Shown: positions 33,505 to 42,524 of the stretch, piece by piece
Layout of the letters: each line of letters opens with the position of its first letter
Numbering within the stretch: the stretch's first letter is position 1
Source: Flavivirga rizhaonensis
GTDB lineage: Bacteria > Bacteroidota > Bacteroidia > Flavobacteriales > Flavobacteriaceae
Direction of reading: 5' to 3'
Assembly: GCF_004791695.1 (NCBI RefSeq)
Contig: NZ_SRSO01000020.1
Location: 1 to 64,000 of the forward strand
DNA: 64,000 nt
Notes under the pieces: generated by a model
What the model saw: the letters and a program-made list of their open reading frames with translations, nothing else
Database searches by the model: none
What the model was told of the DNA's origin: nothing
Position numbers and translations under genes: made by a program

Positions 33505-33750
33505 TTACAAATTATCTCTAATTAAACGGAGCTTTTCTTTTCCGACTCCAGATTTCCAATATTTCTCTCTTTTTCTAGCTTCAACTCTAGTATCCAATGT
33601 TTCAGAATATATTAGCTTAAAAGGACAATATGCTCTAGTTGTTTTCTCACGACCCTGATTATGTCTTTCTAATCTATTAGGAATATTAATAGTCATTCCT
33701 ACATAAATATAATTCCTTGACAAACTTGAAATAGCATAAACATAATACAT
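33505..33750 (-). CDS. GIY-YIG nuclease family protein (UPF0213-like)
   Basis: An 81-residue single-domain GIY-YIG protein. It starts MYYVYAISSLSRNYIYVGMTINIPNRLERHNQG; in this family YVY and IYVG supply the GIY-YIG strands, the Arg lies in the RLERHN helix, and the glutamate is in the following helical part (ETLDTRVEARKREKYWKS). It matches the COG2827/UPF0213 group of unknown role. It lies on the minus strand just upstream of tRNA-Leu, bracketed by a partial copy of the same tRNA's 5' part, which suggests an element inserted at the tRNA. Confidence 0.92.
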   Translation of the reverse strand: MYYVYAISSLSRNYIYVGMTINIPNRLERHNQGREKTTRAYCPFKLIYSETLDTRVEARKREKYWKSGVGKEKLRLIRDNL

Positions 33751-33765
33751 CTTTCAAAATTTCAG

Positions 33766-33812
33766 CGCGCCTGCCTGTCGGCAGACAGGTCTACCAATTC
33801 CGCCACTTGAGC
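33766..33812 (-). repeat. Partial tRNA-Leu copy interrupted by a 20-nt palindrome
   Basis: Minus strand. The copy of the tRNA 5' part runs from 33812 (first tRNA base) to about 33790, then an inserted imperfect palindrome CCTGCCTGTCGGCAGACAGG (plus-strand order), then the next tRNA bases CAGCGCG (plus-strand order). Joined without the insert, the sequence equals the intact tRNA at 33395-33476 over about 31 bases. The stem pairs CCTGCCTG with CAGACAGG with one mismatch around TCGG. Confidence 0.8.
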
Positions 33813-33823
33813 ATTTCGGATAG

Positions 33824-33831
33824 CAAAAGTA
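33824..33831 (-). promoter_or_regulatory. TAnnTTTG box upstream of the partial tRNA and GIY-YIG gene
   Basis: Minus strand TACTTTTG, an exact -7 match 12 nt before the first base of the partial tRNA. In this position it looks like the original tRNA-Leu promoter, now driving the partial copy, the GIY-YIG gene and the intact tRNA. Confidence 0.5.
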
Positions 33832-33896
33832 TAGATTTTTTCGATATTAAACATAAAAATACTAGTCAATATACTTTTTAGGTTAAAATAAATGTA

Positions 33897-33904
33897 TAAA
33901 TTTG
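33897..33904 (+). promoter_or_regulatory. TAnnTTTG box of prs
   Basis: TAAATTTG is an exact Bacteroidota -7 match, 53 nt before the chosen prs start. Confidence 0.4.
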
Positions 33905-33957
33905 CACCTCGTTTAAAATAAAGCGCTGTATTGGTGCTGCAAAACAACAAGTTAACT

Positions 33958-34899
33958 ATGCCAATTGTAAAGACCGAAGCTAAAATTTTTGCATGTACAC
34001 AAAGTAAAGTTCTTGGTGAAAAAATAGCTAAGGCGTTTGGAGCAGATTTGGGTAATGTAATTACTTCTACTTACAGTGATGGAGAGTTTCAACCGTCGTA
34101 TGAAGAATCTATTCGTGGAACTAGAATTTTTATTATTGGTTCGACAAATCCAGGTCCGGAAAACTTGATGGAGATGTTATTGATGATAGATGCCGCTAAG
34201 CGTGCTTCAGCAAGACATATTACTGCAGTATTGCCGTATTTTGGATGGGCAAGACAGGACAGGAAGGATAAACCTCGTGTGCCGATTGCAGCAAAATTAG
34301 TTGCTAAAATGTTAGAGGCCGCAGGAGCGACTCGTATTATCACGATGGATTTACATGCCGATCAAATACAAGGCTTTTTTGAAAGACCTGTAGATCATTT
34401 ATTTGCATCTACTATTTTTCTGCCTTATTTAAAAAGCTTGAATTTAGATAATTTAACGATTGCTTCTCCAGACATGGGAGGATCAAAAAGAGCGTATGCC
34501 TATTCTAAAGCATTAGGAAGTGATGTAGTTATTTGTTACAAGCAACGTGCCAAGGCAAATATAATTTCGCATATGGAATTAATTGGAGATGTTACAGGTA
34601 AAAATGTAGTATTAGTTGACGATATGGTTGATACAGCTGGTACTTTAACAAAAGCTGCAGATTTAATGATAGAACGTGGTGCATTAAGTGTTAGAGCTAT
34701 TTGTACGCACCCCATATTATCTGGAAAAGCTTATGAAAATTTAGAAAATTCAAAATTAGAAGAATTGATAGTGACCGATTCTATACCATTATCACAAGAC
34801 AATGATAAAATTAGAGTGTTAAGTTGTGCAGACTTGTTTGCAGAGGTTATGAATAAAGTTCACAACAACCAATCTATTAGTTCGAAATTTGTAATGTAA
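33958..34899 (+). CDS. prs: Ribose-phosphate pyrophosphokinase (PRPP synthetase)
   Basis: I start at the ATG at 33958 (MPIVKTEAKIF); an upstream GTG would add nine residues. The protein makes PRPP from ribose 5-phosphate and ATP for nucleotide, His and Trp synthesis. Family signatures are present: YSDGEFQPSYEESIRGTRIFIIGST, PYFGWARQDRKDKPRVPIAAKLVA (the ATP/flexible loop), TMDLHADQIQGFFERPVDHL, and the PRPP-binding loop VVLVDDMVDTAGTLTKA. The length (313) is normal. It is followed by rplY. Confidence 0.97.
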   Translation: MPIVKTEAKIFACTQSKVLGEKIAKAFGADLGNVITSTYSDGEFQPSYEESIRGTRIFIIGSTNPGPENLMEMLLMIDAAKRASARHITAVLPYFGWARQDRKDKPRVPIAAKLVAKMLEAAGATRIITMDLHADQIQGFFERPVDHLFASTIFLPYLKSLNLDNLTIASPDMGGSKRAYAYSKALGSDVVICYKQRAKANIISHMELIGDVTGKNVVLVDDMVDTAGTLTKAADLMIERGALSVRAICTHPILSGKAYENLENSKLEELIVTDSIPLSQDNDKIRVLSCADLFAEVMNKVHNNQSISSKFVM

Positions 34900-34967
34900 T
34901 CCCTCCCAACCCCCAAGGTAAGGAGTGCTAGATAAGAATAATTATTAATTAATATATAAATAGAAAA

Positions 34968-35612
34968 ATGAAATCAATTACAATCAACGGATCTCAAAGA
35001 GAAAGCGTGGGCAAAAAAGCGACAAAAGCCTTACGTAATGCTGGTCAGGTTCCTTGCGTATTATACGGAGGAGATAAGCCAGTTCATTTCGCAGCAGCAG
35101 AATTAGCATTCTCTAAACTTGTATACACACCAAATGCGCATACAGTTGTGATTGCTTTAGATAATGGAGAAACTTTTAATGCGGTACTTCAAGATATTCA
35201 ATTTCACCCAGTTACAGATAGAATTTTACATGTAGACTTTTATCAATTATTTGAAGATAAAGAAATTGCTTTAAATATTCCGGTACAGCTTGTAGGGAAC
35301 TCAAAAGGTGTTAAAAATGGTGGTGTTCTAAGAAGAAATAACAGAAAGTTACGTATTAAAGCACTTCCAGTGAACTTACCAGATTTTATAGAGATAGATA
35401 TTACACCTCTAAAAATTGGAGATAAAGTTGCAGTAGGAGATTTATTAAATGACAAGTATTCGTTTTTACATACAGACAACACTGTAGTATGTCAAATTAA
35501 GACTTCTAGAGTAGCGATTGAAGATGAAGAAGATGAAGAAGAAGAAGGAGCAGAAGGGGCAGAGGCACCAGCAGCTGAGGGAGCAGAAGCAGCACCAGCA
35601 GCTCAAGAATAG
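34968..35612 (+). CDS. rplY: 50S ribosomal protein L25 / general stress protein Ctc
   Basis: The N-terminal half is the L25 5S-rRNA-binding fold ([35 protein letters not shown]), and the C-terminal half is the TL5/Ctc domain ([56 protein letters not shown]). It ends in an acidic then Ala/Glu-rich tail ([17 protein letters not shown]), common in flavobacterial L25. It lies 68 bp after prs, a usual neighbour, and is followed by a terminator. Confidence is high; binding of 5S rRNA is by family. Confidence 0.96.
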   Translation: MKSITINGSQRESVGKKATKALRNAGQVPCVLYGGDKPVHFAAAELAFSKLVYTPNAHTVVIALDNGETFNAVLQDIQFHPVTDRILHVDFYQLFEDKEIALNIPVQLVGNSKGVKNGGVLRRNNRKLRIKALPVNLPDFIEIDITPLKIGDKVAVGDLLNDKYSFLHTDNTVVCQIKTSRVAIEDEEDEEEEGAEGAEAPAAEGAEAAPAAQE

Positions 35613-35633
35613 ATTATTCTTAACTTAAATATT

Positions 35634-35672
35634 AAAAGCATTCTGTATTATTCAGGATGCTTTTTTATTTTT
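35634..35672 (+). terminator. Terminator between rplY and pth
   Basis: AAAGCATTCTG and CAGGATGCTTT form an 11-bp stem (one G-U) around TATTATT, followed by TTTATTTTT. Confidence 0.9.
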
Positions 35673-35689
35673 ACAGAAATATAATAAGA

Positions 35690-36316
35690 ATGTATCGGTT
35701 TTTACTCAGACTATTTAAGAGAAAAAAGGAAAAAGAAGGCCAAGATATAATGAAGAAATATTTAATAGTAGGTTTAGGGAATATTGGTGAGAAATATGCA
35801 AACACACGCCACAATATAGGCTTTAAAATATTAGACTATTTTGCTAAAAAAGAAGCATTAACTTTCGAAACTCAAAAATTAGGAGACATTACTACGTATA
35901 AATTAAAAGGGAGAACGTTTATTTTTTTAAAACCTAATACCTATATGAATTTAAGTGGTAAAGCGATATTGTACTGGTTAACAAAAGAAAAAATTCCTTT
36001 AGAAAACGTATTAGTAATTACAGATGATTTAAATCTGCCCTTTGGGAGTATTCGATTGAAAGCAAAAGGAAGTGATGGAGGGCATAATGGGTTGAAGGAC
36101 ATACAGGAAAAATTAAATACAACTAAATACAATCGCTATAGATTTGGAATTAGTGATGCTTTTTCTAAAGGAAGACAAATTGATTATGTTTTGGGAGAAT
36201 GGAATCAAGAAGAATTAGACAAGCTTAAAGAGCGTTTAGATAAATCAGTTGAGCTTATAAAATCCTTTGTTTTAGCAGGAATGAATATTACTATGAATAC
36301 TTTTAATGGTAAATAA
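35690..36316 (+). CDS. pth: Peptidyl-tRNA hydrolase
   Basis: Releases tRNA from peptidyl-tRNA that drops off the ribosome. I start at the ATG at 35690: flavobacterial enzymes often carry a basic N-terminal tail like RFLLRLFKRKKEK before the core MKKYLIVGLGNIGEKYANTRHNIGF; the core ATG at 35750 is the alternative. His in the NTRHN motif is catalytic. FLKPNTYMNLSG and DDLNLPFGSIRLKAKGSDGGHNGLKDI are the other conserved blocks. A terminator lies just upstream. Confidence 0.94.
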   Translation: MYRFLLRLFKRKKEKEGQDIMKKYLIVGLGNIGEKYANTRHNIGFKILDYFAKKEALTFETQKLGDITTYKLKGRTFIFLKPNTYMNLSGKAILYWLTKEKIPLENVLVITDDLNLPFGSIRLKAKGSDGGHNGLKDIQEKLNTTKYNRYRFGISDAFSKGRQIDYVLGEWNQEELDKLKERLDKSVELIKSFVLAGMNITMNTFNGK

Positions 36317-36334
36317 AAAAAGATGTTTATAAAG

Positions 36335-36415
36335 TGTCATTCTGAATGAAAATGAAGAATCTTTTTAAAATTAAACATATCAATTTGAGATTTTTCGACT
36401 GCGCTCAAAATGACA
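36335..36415. repeat. Dispersed repeat between pth and the protease gene
   Basis: TGTCATT at the left end and AATGACA at the right end are inverted, and TTTCGACTGCGCTCAA (36393-36408) is the reverse complement of the TTGAGCGCAGTCGAAA core seen at 6119, with an exact copy near 50451. The unit lies between two convergent genes. Confidence 0.65.
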
Positions 36416-36438
36416 ATTTCTAAGCTTTTTAGACAATG

Positions 36439-39400
36439 TTATTTAATAATAATTTTTTTAGTAGACTCTCTAAGACCATCATTTATTCTTAAAATATACA
36501 AGCCAGATTGTACATTGTTTAAATCGATACTTTGGTTAAAGTCACCAGTACCTTCAAATATATTTTTATAAATAAATTGTCCTCTTGCATCAAAAACTTC
36601 AACGGTAATACCTCTATTTAAAGCGCCGTTTAGTTTAACATTGAATTTCCCGTTGTTGGCATTAGGGTATATTATCAGGTTGTCGTAACCAGATTCTTCA
36701 ATAGCTAGGGTTGGTATTATTGTAATAGTATAGTCTTCAACCTCTCCATCAAAACCGTTTTCCGAAGGAATTGGTTCCTGATTACCAGAGTCTCCTATAT
36801 ATCTTGTAGCTATTCTCATGATAGTATTTCCTAAAACAGCGTCAATTGGAATACTAATAGAAAGTGGTGAATTATTAGTAGCTTCATTTGAAACATTGGT
36901 AGCATCCCCTAAATCATATGCTTCACCTGGGTCATCAAAACTGGAATTTTGGTTCCAATCCATCCATACTTTTGTTGCTGTAGTAAAATTTCCTTCGGTA
37001 TTAACATTTACGGTTAAATCGTATGAACTATCCCTATTTACTTCAGTAATAATAGATGAGAAATCGGAATAACTGGAAGGTTTTTCAGAAATTTGATTGA
37101 TAGTATTAAATTGAACTAAAGTTATTGAGGTATCATATTCAAAATCATCTGGTAATATATTGATTGTGTAATCTTCAACCTCACCATCAAAACCATTATC
37201 ACAAGAAGTTGGTAATCCATCATCTTTAAATTTTGTTGAAACTCGCATCGTAGTATTCCCTGGAACAGCATTTAAAGGGACGGTGATTGAAATTGGAGAA
37301 TTAGCTGTTGCTCCATTGGCAATGTTAGAAGCATCCCCCAAATCGTATTCTTCACCTGCATCATTAAAACTACAGTTTTGATTCCAATCTATCCAGACTT
37401 TAGTTGCCGTGATAAAATCTCCGTCAGTATTAACATTCACAGTTAAATCATATGAAATATTTCTATTTAAATCTGTAATTATAGAGGTGTAATCTGAGTA
37501 GCCAGAAGGTTTGGCAGAGGCATTATTAATTGTATTAAATTGAACTAACGTTGTACTTGTGTTATACGTTGTGTTTCCAGCGGAAGAACAAATTCCATTG
37601 AAAAAAGGAAATGTAACATTATTATTTTTTGTAATAGATGTTGAAGTTCCTGTAATTATTAAAGGATAGTCAGCTTGAGCAATGCCATCTAAATCATTAA
37701 TAGTCATTGTGACAGTTCCAGAATCACTCAAATTTGTTGGTAAAAAAGTAACCGTAGAACCTGCTGGGTTTCCTGAAACGCTAAAAACAGTATTTTCTGA
37801 AAAACCATTCGCCGTAACATAATCAAAATTAAATGTTGCTGTAGTTGCTCCACAATCAATTGGATTTAAAGTTTCTTCAACTATGAAAAAACTAGGAGTA
37901 GGAGAAATAGAAAAATTAAAGTTAGAAACATCATAAAAAATGTTGTCAGCGGCTTCAATTAATAGTCGTGCTGCAGAAGTATCGGGAATGGCAGGCACAG
38001 TATAATCAAAAGAGCCATCGTTGGGCGTGTTTGATGCTATGGTTATAGGGAATGTAACACCTCCATCAGTTGATAGTTTTATGTTTACATTTTGGCAATT
38101 TATTGTGGCGTTAGTTGTTTGTCCTATTTCCCATTCAATGGTTTGCATAGACCCTTGCGCCCAGGAAACAGGATTGGTCATAGTAAAGGGAGTCACATCT
38201 TCAACTATGATTTGCATGGTGTCAAAACTACTTTGTCCACCAGTAGAAGCAATTGGAGCCCGATCTCTAACTGTTAATGCCCAATTTAAAGTCCTTGCCA
38301 CAGTTGACACTGTTTCCCAATCACTACCTAATGTAGGGGCGGTTTGTATAGTATTACCCGCAATGACACTGGCAAATTTAGGTATATATCTATCCGGAGA
38401 GTTTGAGGGAGGAAGTGATCTATTCATTGAACCAGAAGTTAATGTAGAACCAAAATTCTGGAAATTGGAAATTCCGTCGTCGATTTGTTCCCAACAATAT
38501 GTTAGATTGTCTCCTCCGTCTAAATCGGTAGCAGCACCATTTAAAACATAAGCAGTACCTTTAGGGATGTTGTAATTGTTTCCAGCATCAGCACTTGGCG
38601 GATTATTTGAGATAGCTTCAGTTGTTTGACAACTTTTAGTACTTAAATTATCTAATATTTGTTTAATACTATGATAATGGAAATAGTCATCACCATTTAG
38701 TTCTACATTATTAGCCCCTTCAATACCAGCATATCCCATTATGGTTGACCCGCTCCCAGGTTCAGAATTCACACCTGTTCCTTCGCTTTCAAAAGCCCAA
38801 GTGTGATTAGCTCCCATTTGGTGTCCAATTTCATGAGCTACAAAATCCAAATCAAAAGTATCACCTTCAGGAGTCGAATTACTAGGAGATGTATACCCAC
38901 TACCTTTGTTTTTGTCTAAGGAGTTTCCTGCGTTATCATTTCTACAAACACATCCAATACAGCCAGCATTTCCACCACCACCTGTAGCCCCCAAGAGATG
39001 TCCAATATCATAAGCAGCATTACCAAGTTCGGTAGTCAACGTATTTTGTAATTGAAGACTCCACCCATTAGTATTATTTGAATTATCATTACTTGTTCCC
39101 TCAGAAGCATCAGAGTAAGGGTCTGTGGCAGCATTATTATATATTAATTGCGTAGCATTAACAAGCTCAAACGTCACACCCATATCCGTCTCAAAGATTT
39201 CATTAACTCTACCTAAAGTTGTATTTATTGCCGCAAGTGCATCAGCAATAGCATCCCCATTACCAGCATTTCCATCATCATGATAAGCTGTGTATTCTGA
39301 TGTCGTAGAAATCGCAATTCTAAATTTTTGTAGTGTTTGGTTATTAGCACCTCCCTCATTAACCTTTGCTGTTTCTGTACTTTTATTAAATGATTTATTT

Positions 39401-39942
39401 AATTTATCTAGAGTTTTGCATTCAAATTTATCGGCAAAAGAGTTTTTAGAACGTTTATCATAAACAACATATTTATTAGAACCTTTTGTTAAAGGTTGCA
39501 TAAATACATTAGAGTTGTTAACATAAGAAATCATGGTTTGTACACCTTGAGGAGACATACTCATTCTTAAACGTGTTCCAGAATTATTTATACTAATACC
39601 TACATATGATTTAATGTTTGGGTATTTAGAAGCGAGTTCGGGTGAAAAAACAGGCGCTTCATAAATTTTGAAGCTTTCAATTTGTCCGTTAATTCCAGGT
39701 AAAGAAATGATCGTTTCTTTTTTATTTTTAGCACTCCTTAAAGTTGTTGAAGCCGTACTTTTTTTAAACGATTTTATATCAAGTTCAAATAGATGAACTT
39801 GATTTTTATCTAAGTGAAATTTAGATAGTTTTTCAGGATTTTTTAAATTTTCGACCTGTTTCCATGAAGAATTTTGAGCAATAGCTGAAAATGCAAACAA
39901 AAGCATTGTTATTGAAAAAACATAATGTAGTTTTGTTTTCAT
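36439..39942 (-). CDS. Secreted reprolysin-type metalloprotease with GEVED domains and T9SS tail
   Basis: 1167 residues. A signal peptide (VFSITMLLFAFSAIAQ) leads a propeptide-like region with an early Cys; the M12B/reprolysin-like catalytic domain spans about 205-435. The zinc motif HEIGHQMGANH has His370, Glu371, His374 and His380, followed by MGYAGI as the Met-turn. A fibronectin-like/PKD-like stretch follows. Two tandem GEVED domains (about 795-930 and 943-1072) both end in DGEVEDYTI. The last 80 residues are a type A T9SS sorting domain (IIYPNANNGKFNVKLNG to ESTKKIIIK). It is therefore likely secreted by the type IX system. Convergent with pth. Confidence 0.95.
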   Translation of the reverse strand: MKTKLHYVFSITMLLFAFSAIAQNSSWKQVENLKNPEKLSKFHLDKNQVHLFELDIKSFKKSTASTTLRSAKNKKETIISLPGINGQIESFKIYEAPVFSPELASKYPNIKSYVGISINNSGTRLRMSMSPQGVQTMISYVNNSNVFMQPLTKGSNKYVVYDKRSKNSFADKFECKTLDKLNKSFNKSTETAKVNEGGANNQTLQKFRIAISTTSEYTAYHDDGNAGNGDAIADALAAINTTLGRVNEIFETDMGVTFELVNATQLIYNNAATDPYSDASEGTSNDNSNNTNGWSLQLQNTLTTELGNAAYDIGHLLGATGGGGNAGCIGCVCRNDNAGNSLDKNKGSGYTSPSNSTPEGDTFDLDFVAHEIGHQMGANHTWAFESEGTGVNSEPGSGSTIMGYAGIEGANNVELNGDDYFHYHSIKQILDNLSTKSCQTTEAISNNPPSADAGNNYNIPKGTAYVLNGAATDLDGGDNLTYCWEQIDDGISNFQNFGSTLTSGSMNRSLPPSNSPDRYIPKFASVIAGNTIQTAPTLGSDWETVSTVARTLNWALTVRDRAPIASTGGQSSFDTMQIIVEDVTPFTMTNPVSWAQGSMQTIEWEIGQTTNATINCQNVNIKLSTDGGVTFPITIASNTPNDGSFDYTVPAIPDTSAARLLIEAADNIFYDVSNFNFSISPTPSFFIVEETLNPIDCGATTATFNFDYVTANGFSENTVFSVSGNPAGSTVTFLPTNLSDSGTVTMTINDLDGIAQADYPLIITGTSTSITKNNNVTFPFFNGICSSAGNTTYNTSTTLVQFNTINNASAKPSGYSDYTSIITDLNRNISYDLTVNVNTDGDFITATKVWIDWNQNCSFNDAGEEYDLGDASNIANGATANSPISITVPLNAVPGNTTMRVSTKFKDDGLPTSCDNGFDGEVEDYTINILPDDFEYDTSITLVQFNTINQISEKPSSYSDFSSIITEVNRDSSYDLTVNVNTEGNFTTATKVWMDWNQNSSFDDPGEAYDLGDATNVSNEATNNSPLSISIPIDAVLGNTIMRIATRYIGDSGNQEPIPSENGFDGEVEDYTITIIPTLAIEESGYDNLIIYPNANNGKFNVKLNGALNRGITVEVFDARGQFIYKNIFEGTGDFNQSIDLNNVQSGLYILRINDGLRESTKKIIIK

Positions 39943-40025
39943 AAAAAATATTTAGGGCGTTTTTATTAAGCGATCTATGAACAAATCTAGCTTTTTTAGG
40001 TGGAATTAGCAATTTAACTTATTAA

Positions 40026-40961
40026 ATGGGTAAGGTAAAAGACATCAAAACTTATAAATCTGTAGGAGATACAGTGGTTACAATTGGTACTTTTGACGGC
40101 GTCCATATTGGGCATCAAAAAATAGTTAAGCGGTTAATTACCAGTGGGAAAATAAATGGGTTAAAATCTGTAATTCTAACTTTTTTTCCACACCCTCGAA
40201 TAGTTTTGCAGAAAGATTTTAATATAAAATTAATTAATACGATTAACGAACGACGAAGTATTTTAGGCGATTTAGGTTTGGATTACTTACTTGTTAAAGA
40301 ATTTACCAAAGAATTTTCACGACTTTCTGCAGAAGATTTTGTAAAACAAATTTTGGTCGATAAATTAAATGCAAAAAAGGTAATTATTGGCTACGATCAT
40401 AGGTTTGGAAGAAATAGAAATGCAAATATCGATGATTTAAAAAAGTTTGGAGATATTTATGGATTCGAGGTTGAAGAAATATCAGCACAAGATGTAAATG
40501 ATGTCGCAGTTAGTTCTACTAAAATTAGGAAAGCGTTAAAAGAGGGTGATATTATTAAAGCCAATACTTATTTAGGATATAACTTCTCCATAACAGGAAT
40601 AGTAACAAAAGGTAAAGGATTAGGGAGGCAATTAAATTTTCCAACAGCCAATGTTAAAGTAGAAGAAGATTACAAATTAATCCCAAAACAAGGATCTTAT
40701 ATCGTAAAGGCTGTTATTGATAATACACCAATTTATGGTATGATGAATATAGGCGTAAATCCAACTGTTAATGGTAAAAAAGAAACTATTGAAGTTCACT
40801 TTTTTAATTTTAATAAGGATATTTATGGAGAAGAAATTCAAATTGAATTACTACATCGTATTCGCGATGAAGAAAAGTTTGAATCTGTTGAAGCCTTAAA
40901 AATGCAATTAAAAAAAGATAAAGAAATGGCACTTACATATATTGCAACACATCATGTTTAA
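40026..40961 (+). CDS. ribF: Bifunctional riboflavin kinase / FAD synthetase
   Basis: Converts riboflavin to FMN and FAD. The N-terminal FAD synthetase domain has GTFDGVHIGH at residues 21-30, FFPHPRIVLQKD and GYDHRFGRNR. The C-terminal riboflavin kinase domain has VTKGKGLGRQLNFPTANVKVEEDYKLIPKQGSYIVKA and GMMNIGVNPTVNGKKETIEVHFFNFNKDIYGEEIQIELLHRIRDE. The 311-residue length is normal. It overlaps the following HTTM gene by 8 nt. Confidence 0.96.
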   Translation: MGKVKDIKTYKSVGDTVVTIGTFDGVHIGHQKIVKRLITSGKINGLKSVILTFFPHPRIVLQKDFNIKLINTINERRSILGDLGLDYLLVKEFTKEFSRLSAEDFVKQILVDKLNAKKVIIGYDHRFGRNRNANIDDLKKFGDIYGFEVEEISAQDVNDVAVSSTKIRKALKEGDIIKANTYLGYNFSITGIVTKGKGLGRQLNFPTANVKVEEDYKLIPKQGSYIVKAVIDNTPIYGMMNIGVNPTVNGKKETIEVHFFNFNKDIYGEEIQIELLHRIRDEEKFESVEALKMQLKKDKEMALTYIATHHV

Positions 40962-42270
40962 TAAATGGCTATTTAAAAATATTGATAATTCTGCATTGAT
41001 AGTTTTCCGAATTATTTTTGGATTACTTTGTTTTTTAGAATCGGCTGGCGCTATTTTTACTGGTTGGATAAGGAAAACGTTAGTAGAACCAGAATTCACC
41101 TTTTCTTTTATTGGGTTTGAATGGTTACAACCTCTTCCAGGGGGTGGGATGTATTACTACTATGCCATTATGGGTCTGTTTGCATTATTCATTATGGTGG
41201 GTTACAAATATAGGTTGAGCGCTTTATGTTTTGCTCTCATGTGGGCTGCAACTTATTTAATGCAGAAATCGTCCTATAATAATCACTATTATTTATTGAT
41301 GCTTTTAAGTAGTATTATGGTCTTTCTTCCAGCACATAAATACGCTTCAGTAGATGTAAAACTAAATCCTAAATTAAAAAGTTTATCAATGCCTCAATGG
41401 TGTCGTTTGGTTATTATATTACAACTTTTTATTGTTTATACATATGCTTCAATAGCAAAATTATATCCAGATTGGTTAGACACCAGCGTTATGGAGATAC
41501 TTATGCGAAGTAAGCAAGATTATATTTTAATAGGCGACATACTTCAACAGAAATGGCTACATTATATTCTAGCTTACGGGGGTATTGTGTTTGATGGATT
41601 AATAGTTCCATTATTATTATTTAAACCAACAAGAAAATATGCCTTTATGGCTTCTATTTTCTTTCATTTGTTTAATTCGATTGTATTTCAAATAGGTATT
41701 TTCCCGTACTTGTCGTTAGCCTTTTCATTGTTCTTTTTTGAAGCTGAAAAAATTCAAAAGTTGTTTTTGAAAAAGAAACCTTTTTATAATTTAGAAAAGG
41801 TTGTAATTCCAAAGATGAAAACGCCTTTACTAGTTATTTTATCCGTTTATTTTTTAACTCAAATAGGATTACCACTACGGCATCATTTTATTGAAGACGA
41901 TGTACTTTGGACAGAAGAAGGGCATAGGCTTTCGTGGCGTATGATGCTTAGATCGAAAAGCGGTAGAACAAATTATAGGGTTGAAAATAAAGAATCCGGA
42001 AAAAACCTTATAGTTAATTTGAGTGACTATTTAGCTCCAAAGCAAAGACGTTCTGCGAGTACAAAACCAGATGTCATCTGGCAATTTGCACAGCATTTAA
42101 AACAAAAGTTTAAAGAAGATAATCAAGAGGTGGCGGTTTATGTTGATTGCAAAGTAAGCGTAAACGGAAAACCATATAAAACATTAATAAACCCAGAAGT
42201 AGATTTATCAAGTGTTGAATGGAATACGTTTAAACATAACGATTGGATTTTACCTTCAAAAGAGGATTAG
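40954..42270 (+). CDS. HTTM domain membrane protein (gamma-carboxylase-like)
   Basis: I start at the ATG at 40954, overlapping the ribF stop; a TTG 12 nt upstream is possible. The N-terminal HTTM domain (horizontally transferred transmembrane domain, related to vitamin K-dependent gamma-carboxylase) spans about residues 5-280. It has LIVFRIIFGLLCFLESAGAIFTGWIRKTLVEPEF, YYAIMGLFALFIMVGYKYRLSALCFALMWAATYLMQKSSYNNHYYLLMLLSS, and Trp-rich membrane helices. A soluble tail of about 120 residues follows (DDVLWTEEGHRLSWRMMLRSKSGR). Similar proteins are common in flavobacteria, and whether they carboxylate anything is unknown. Confidence 0.9.
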   Translation: MFNKWLFKNIDNSALIVFRIIFGLLCFLESAGAIFTGWIRKTLVEPEFTFSFIGFEWLQPLPGGGMYYYYAIMGLFALFIMVGYKYRLSALCFALMWAATYLMQKSSYNNHYYLLMLLSSIMVFLPAHKYASVDVKLNPKLKSLSMPQWCRLVIILQLFIVYTYASIAKLYPDWLDTSVMEILMRSKQDYILIGDILQQKWLHYILAYGGIVFDGLIVPLLLFKPTRKYAFMASIFFHLFNSIVFQIGIFPYLSLAFSLFFFEAEKIQKLFLKKKPFYNLEKVVIPKMKTPLLVILSVYFLTQIGLPLRHHFIEDDVLWTEEGHRLSWRMMLRSKSGRTNYRVENKESGKNLIVNLSDYLAPKQRRSASTKPDVIWQFAQHLKQKFKEDNQEVAVYVDCKVSVNGKPYKTLINPEVDLSSVEWNTFKHNDWILPSKED

Positions 42271-42497
42271 TTTCTCACAAAGACACAAATTTTTAGTAAA
42301 TAGAAGGGCTTTCTGATTCGTTTTTTAGAGACTAAAAAACACCCTAAGTGTCGATTTTCATAAATTAACGTTTGATCTATGTAACTGCAAACTGCTACTG
42401 ATGACTGTGACTATTATTATGTTACCCTAAAAGCTCTATGCACCCACTTATTTCTTTAAATACTACCTTAAAATGCAATAAAATGTATTCAATTTCC

Positions 42498-42505
42498 TAA
42501 ATTTG
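42498..42505 (+). promoter_or_regulatory. TAnnTTTG box of serS
   Basis: TAAATTTG is an exact Bacteroidota -7 match, 19 nt before the serS ATG. Confidence 0.45.
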
Positions 42506-42524
42506 TCGCTTAAATTTTCAAGAC

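Noticed and set aside
33762..33950. A 62-codon minus-strand frame over the partial tRNA copy
   Set aside because: It runs through tRNA-derived sequence and the prs promoter region and has no protein-like composition.
38021..38551. A 176-codon plus-strand frame opposite the protease
   Set aside because: It is antisense to a well-supported gene with recognised catalytic motif, shows no family resemblance, and has no promoter or partner gene.
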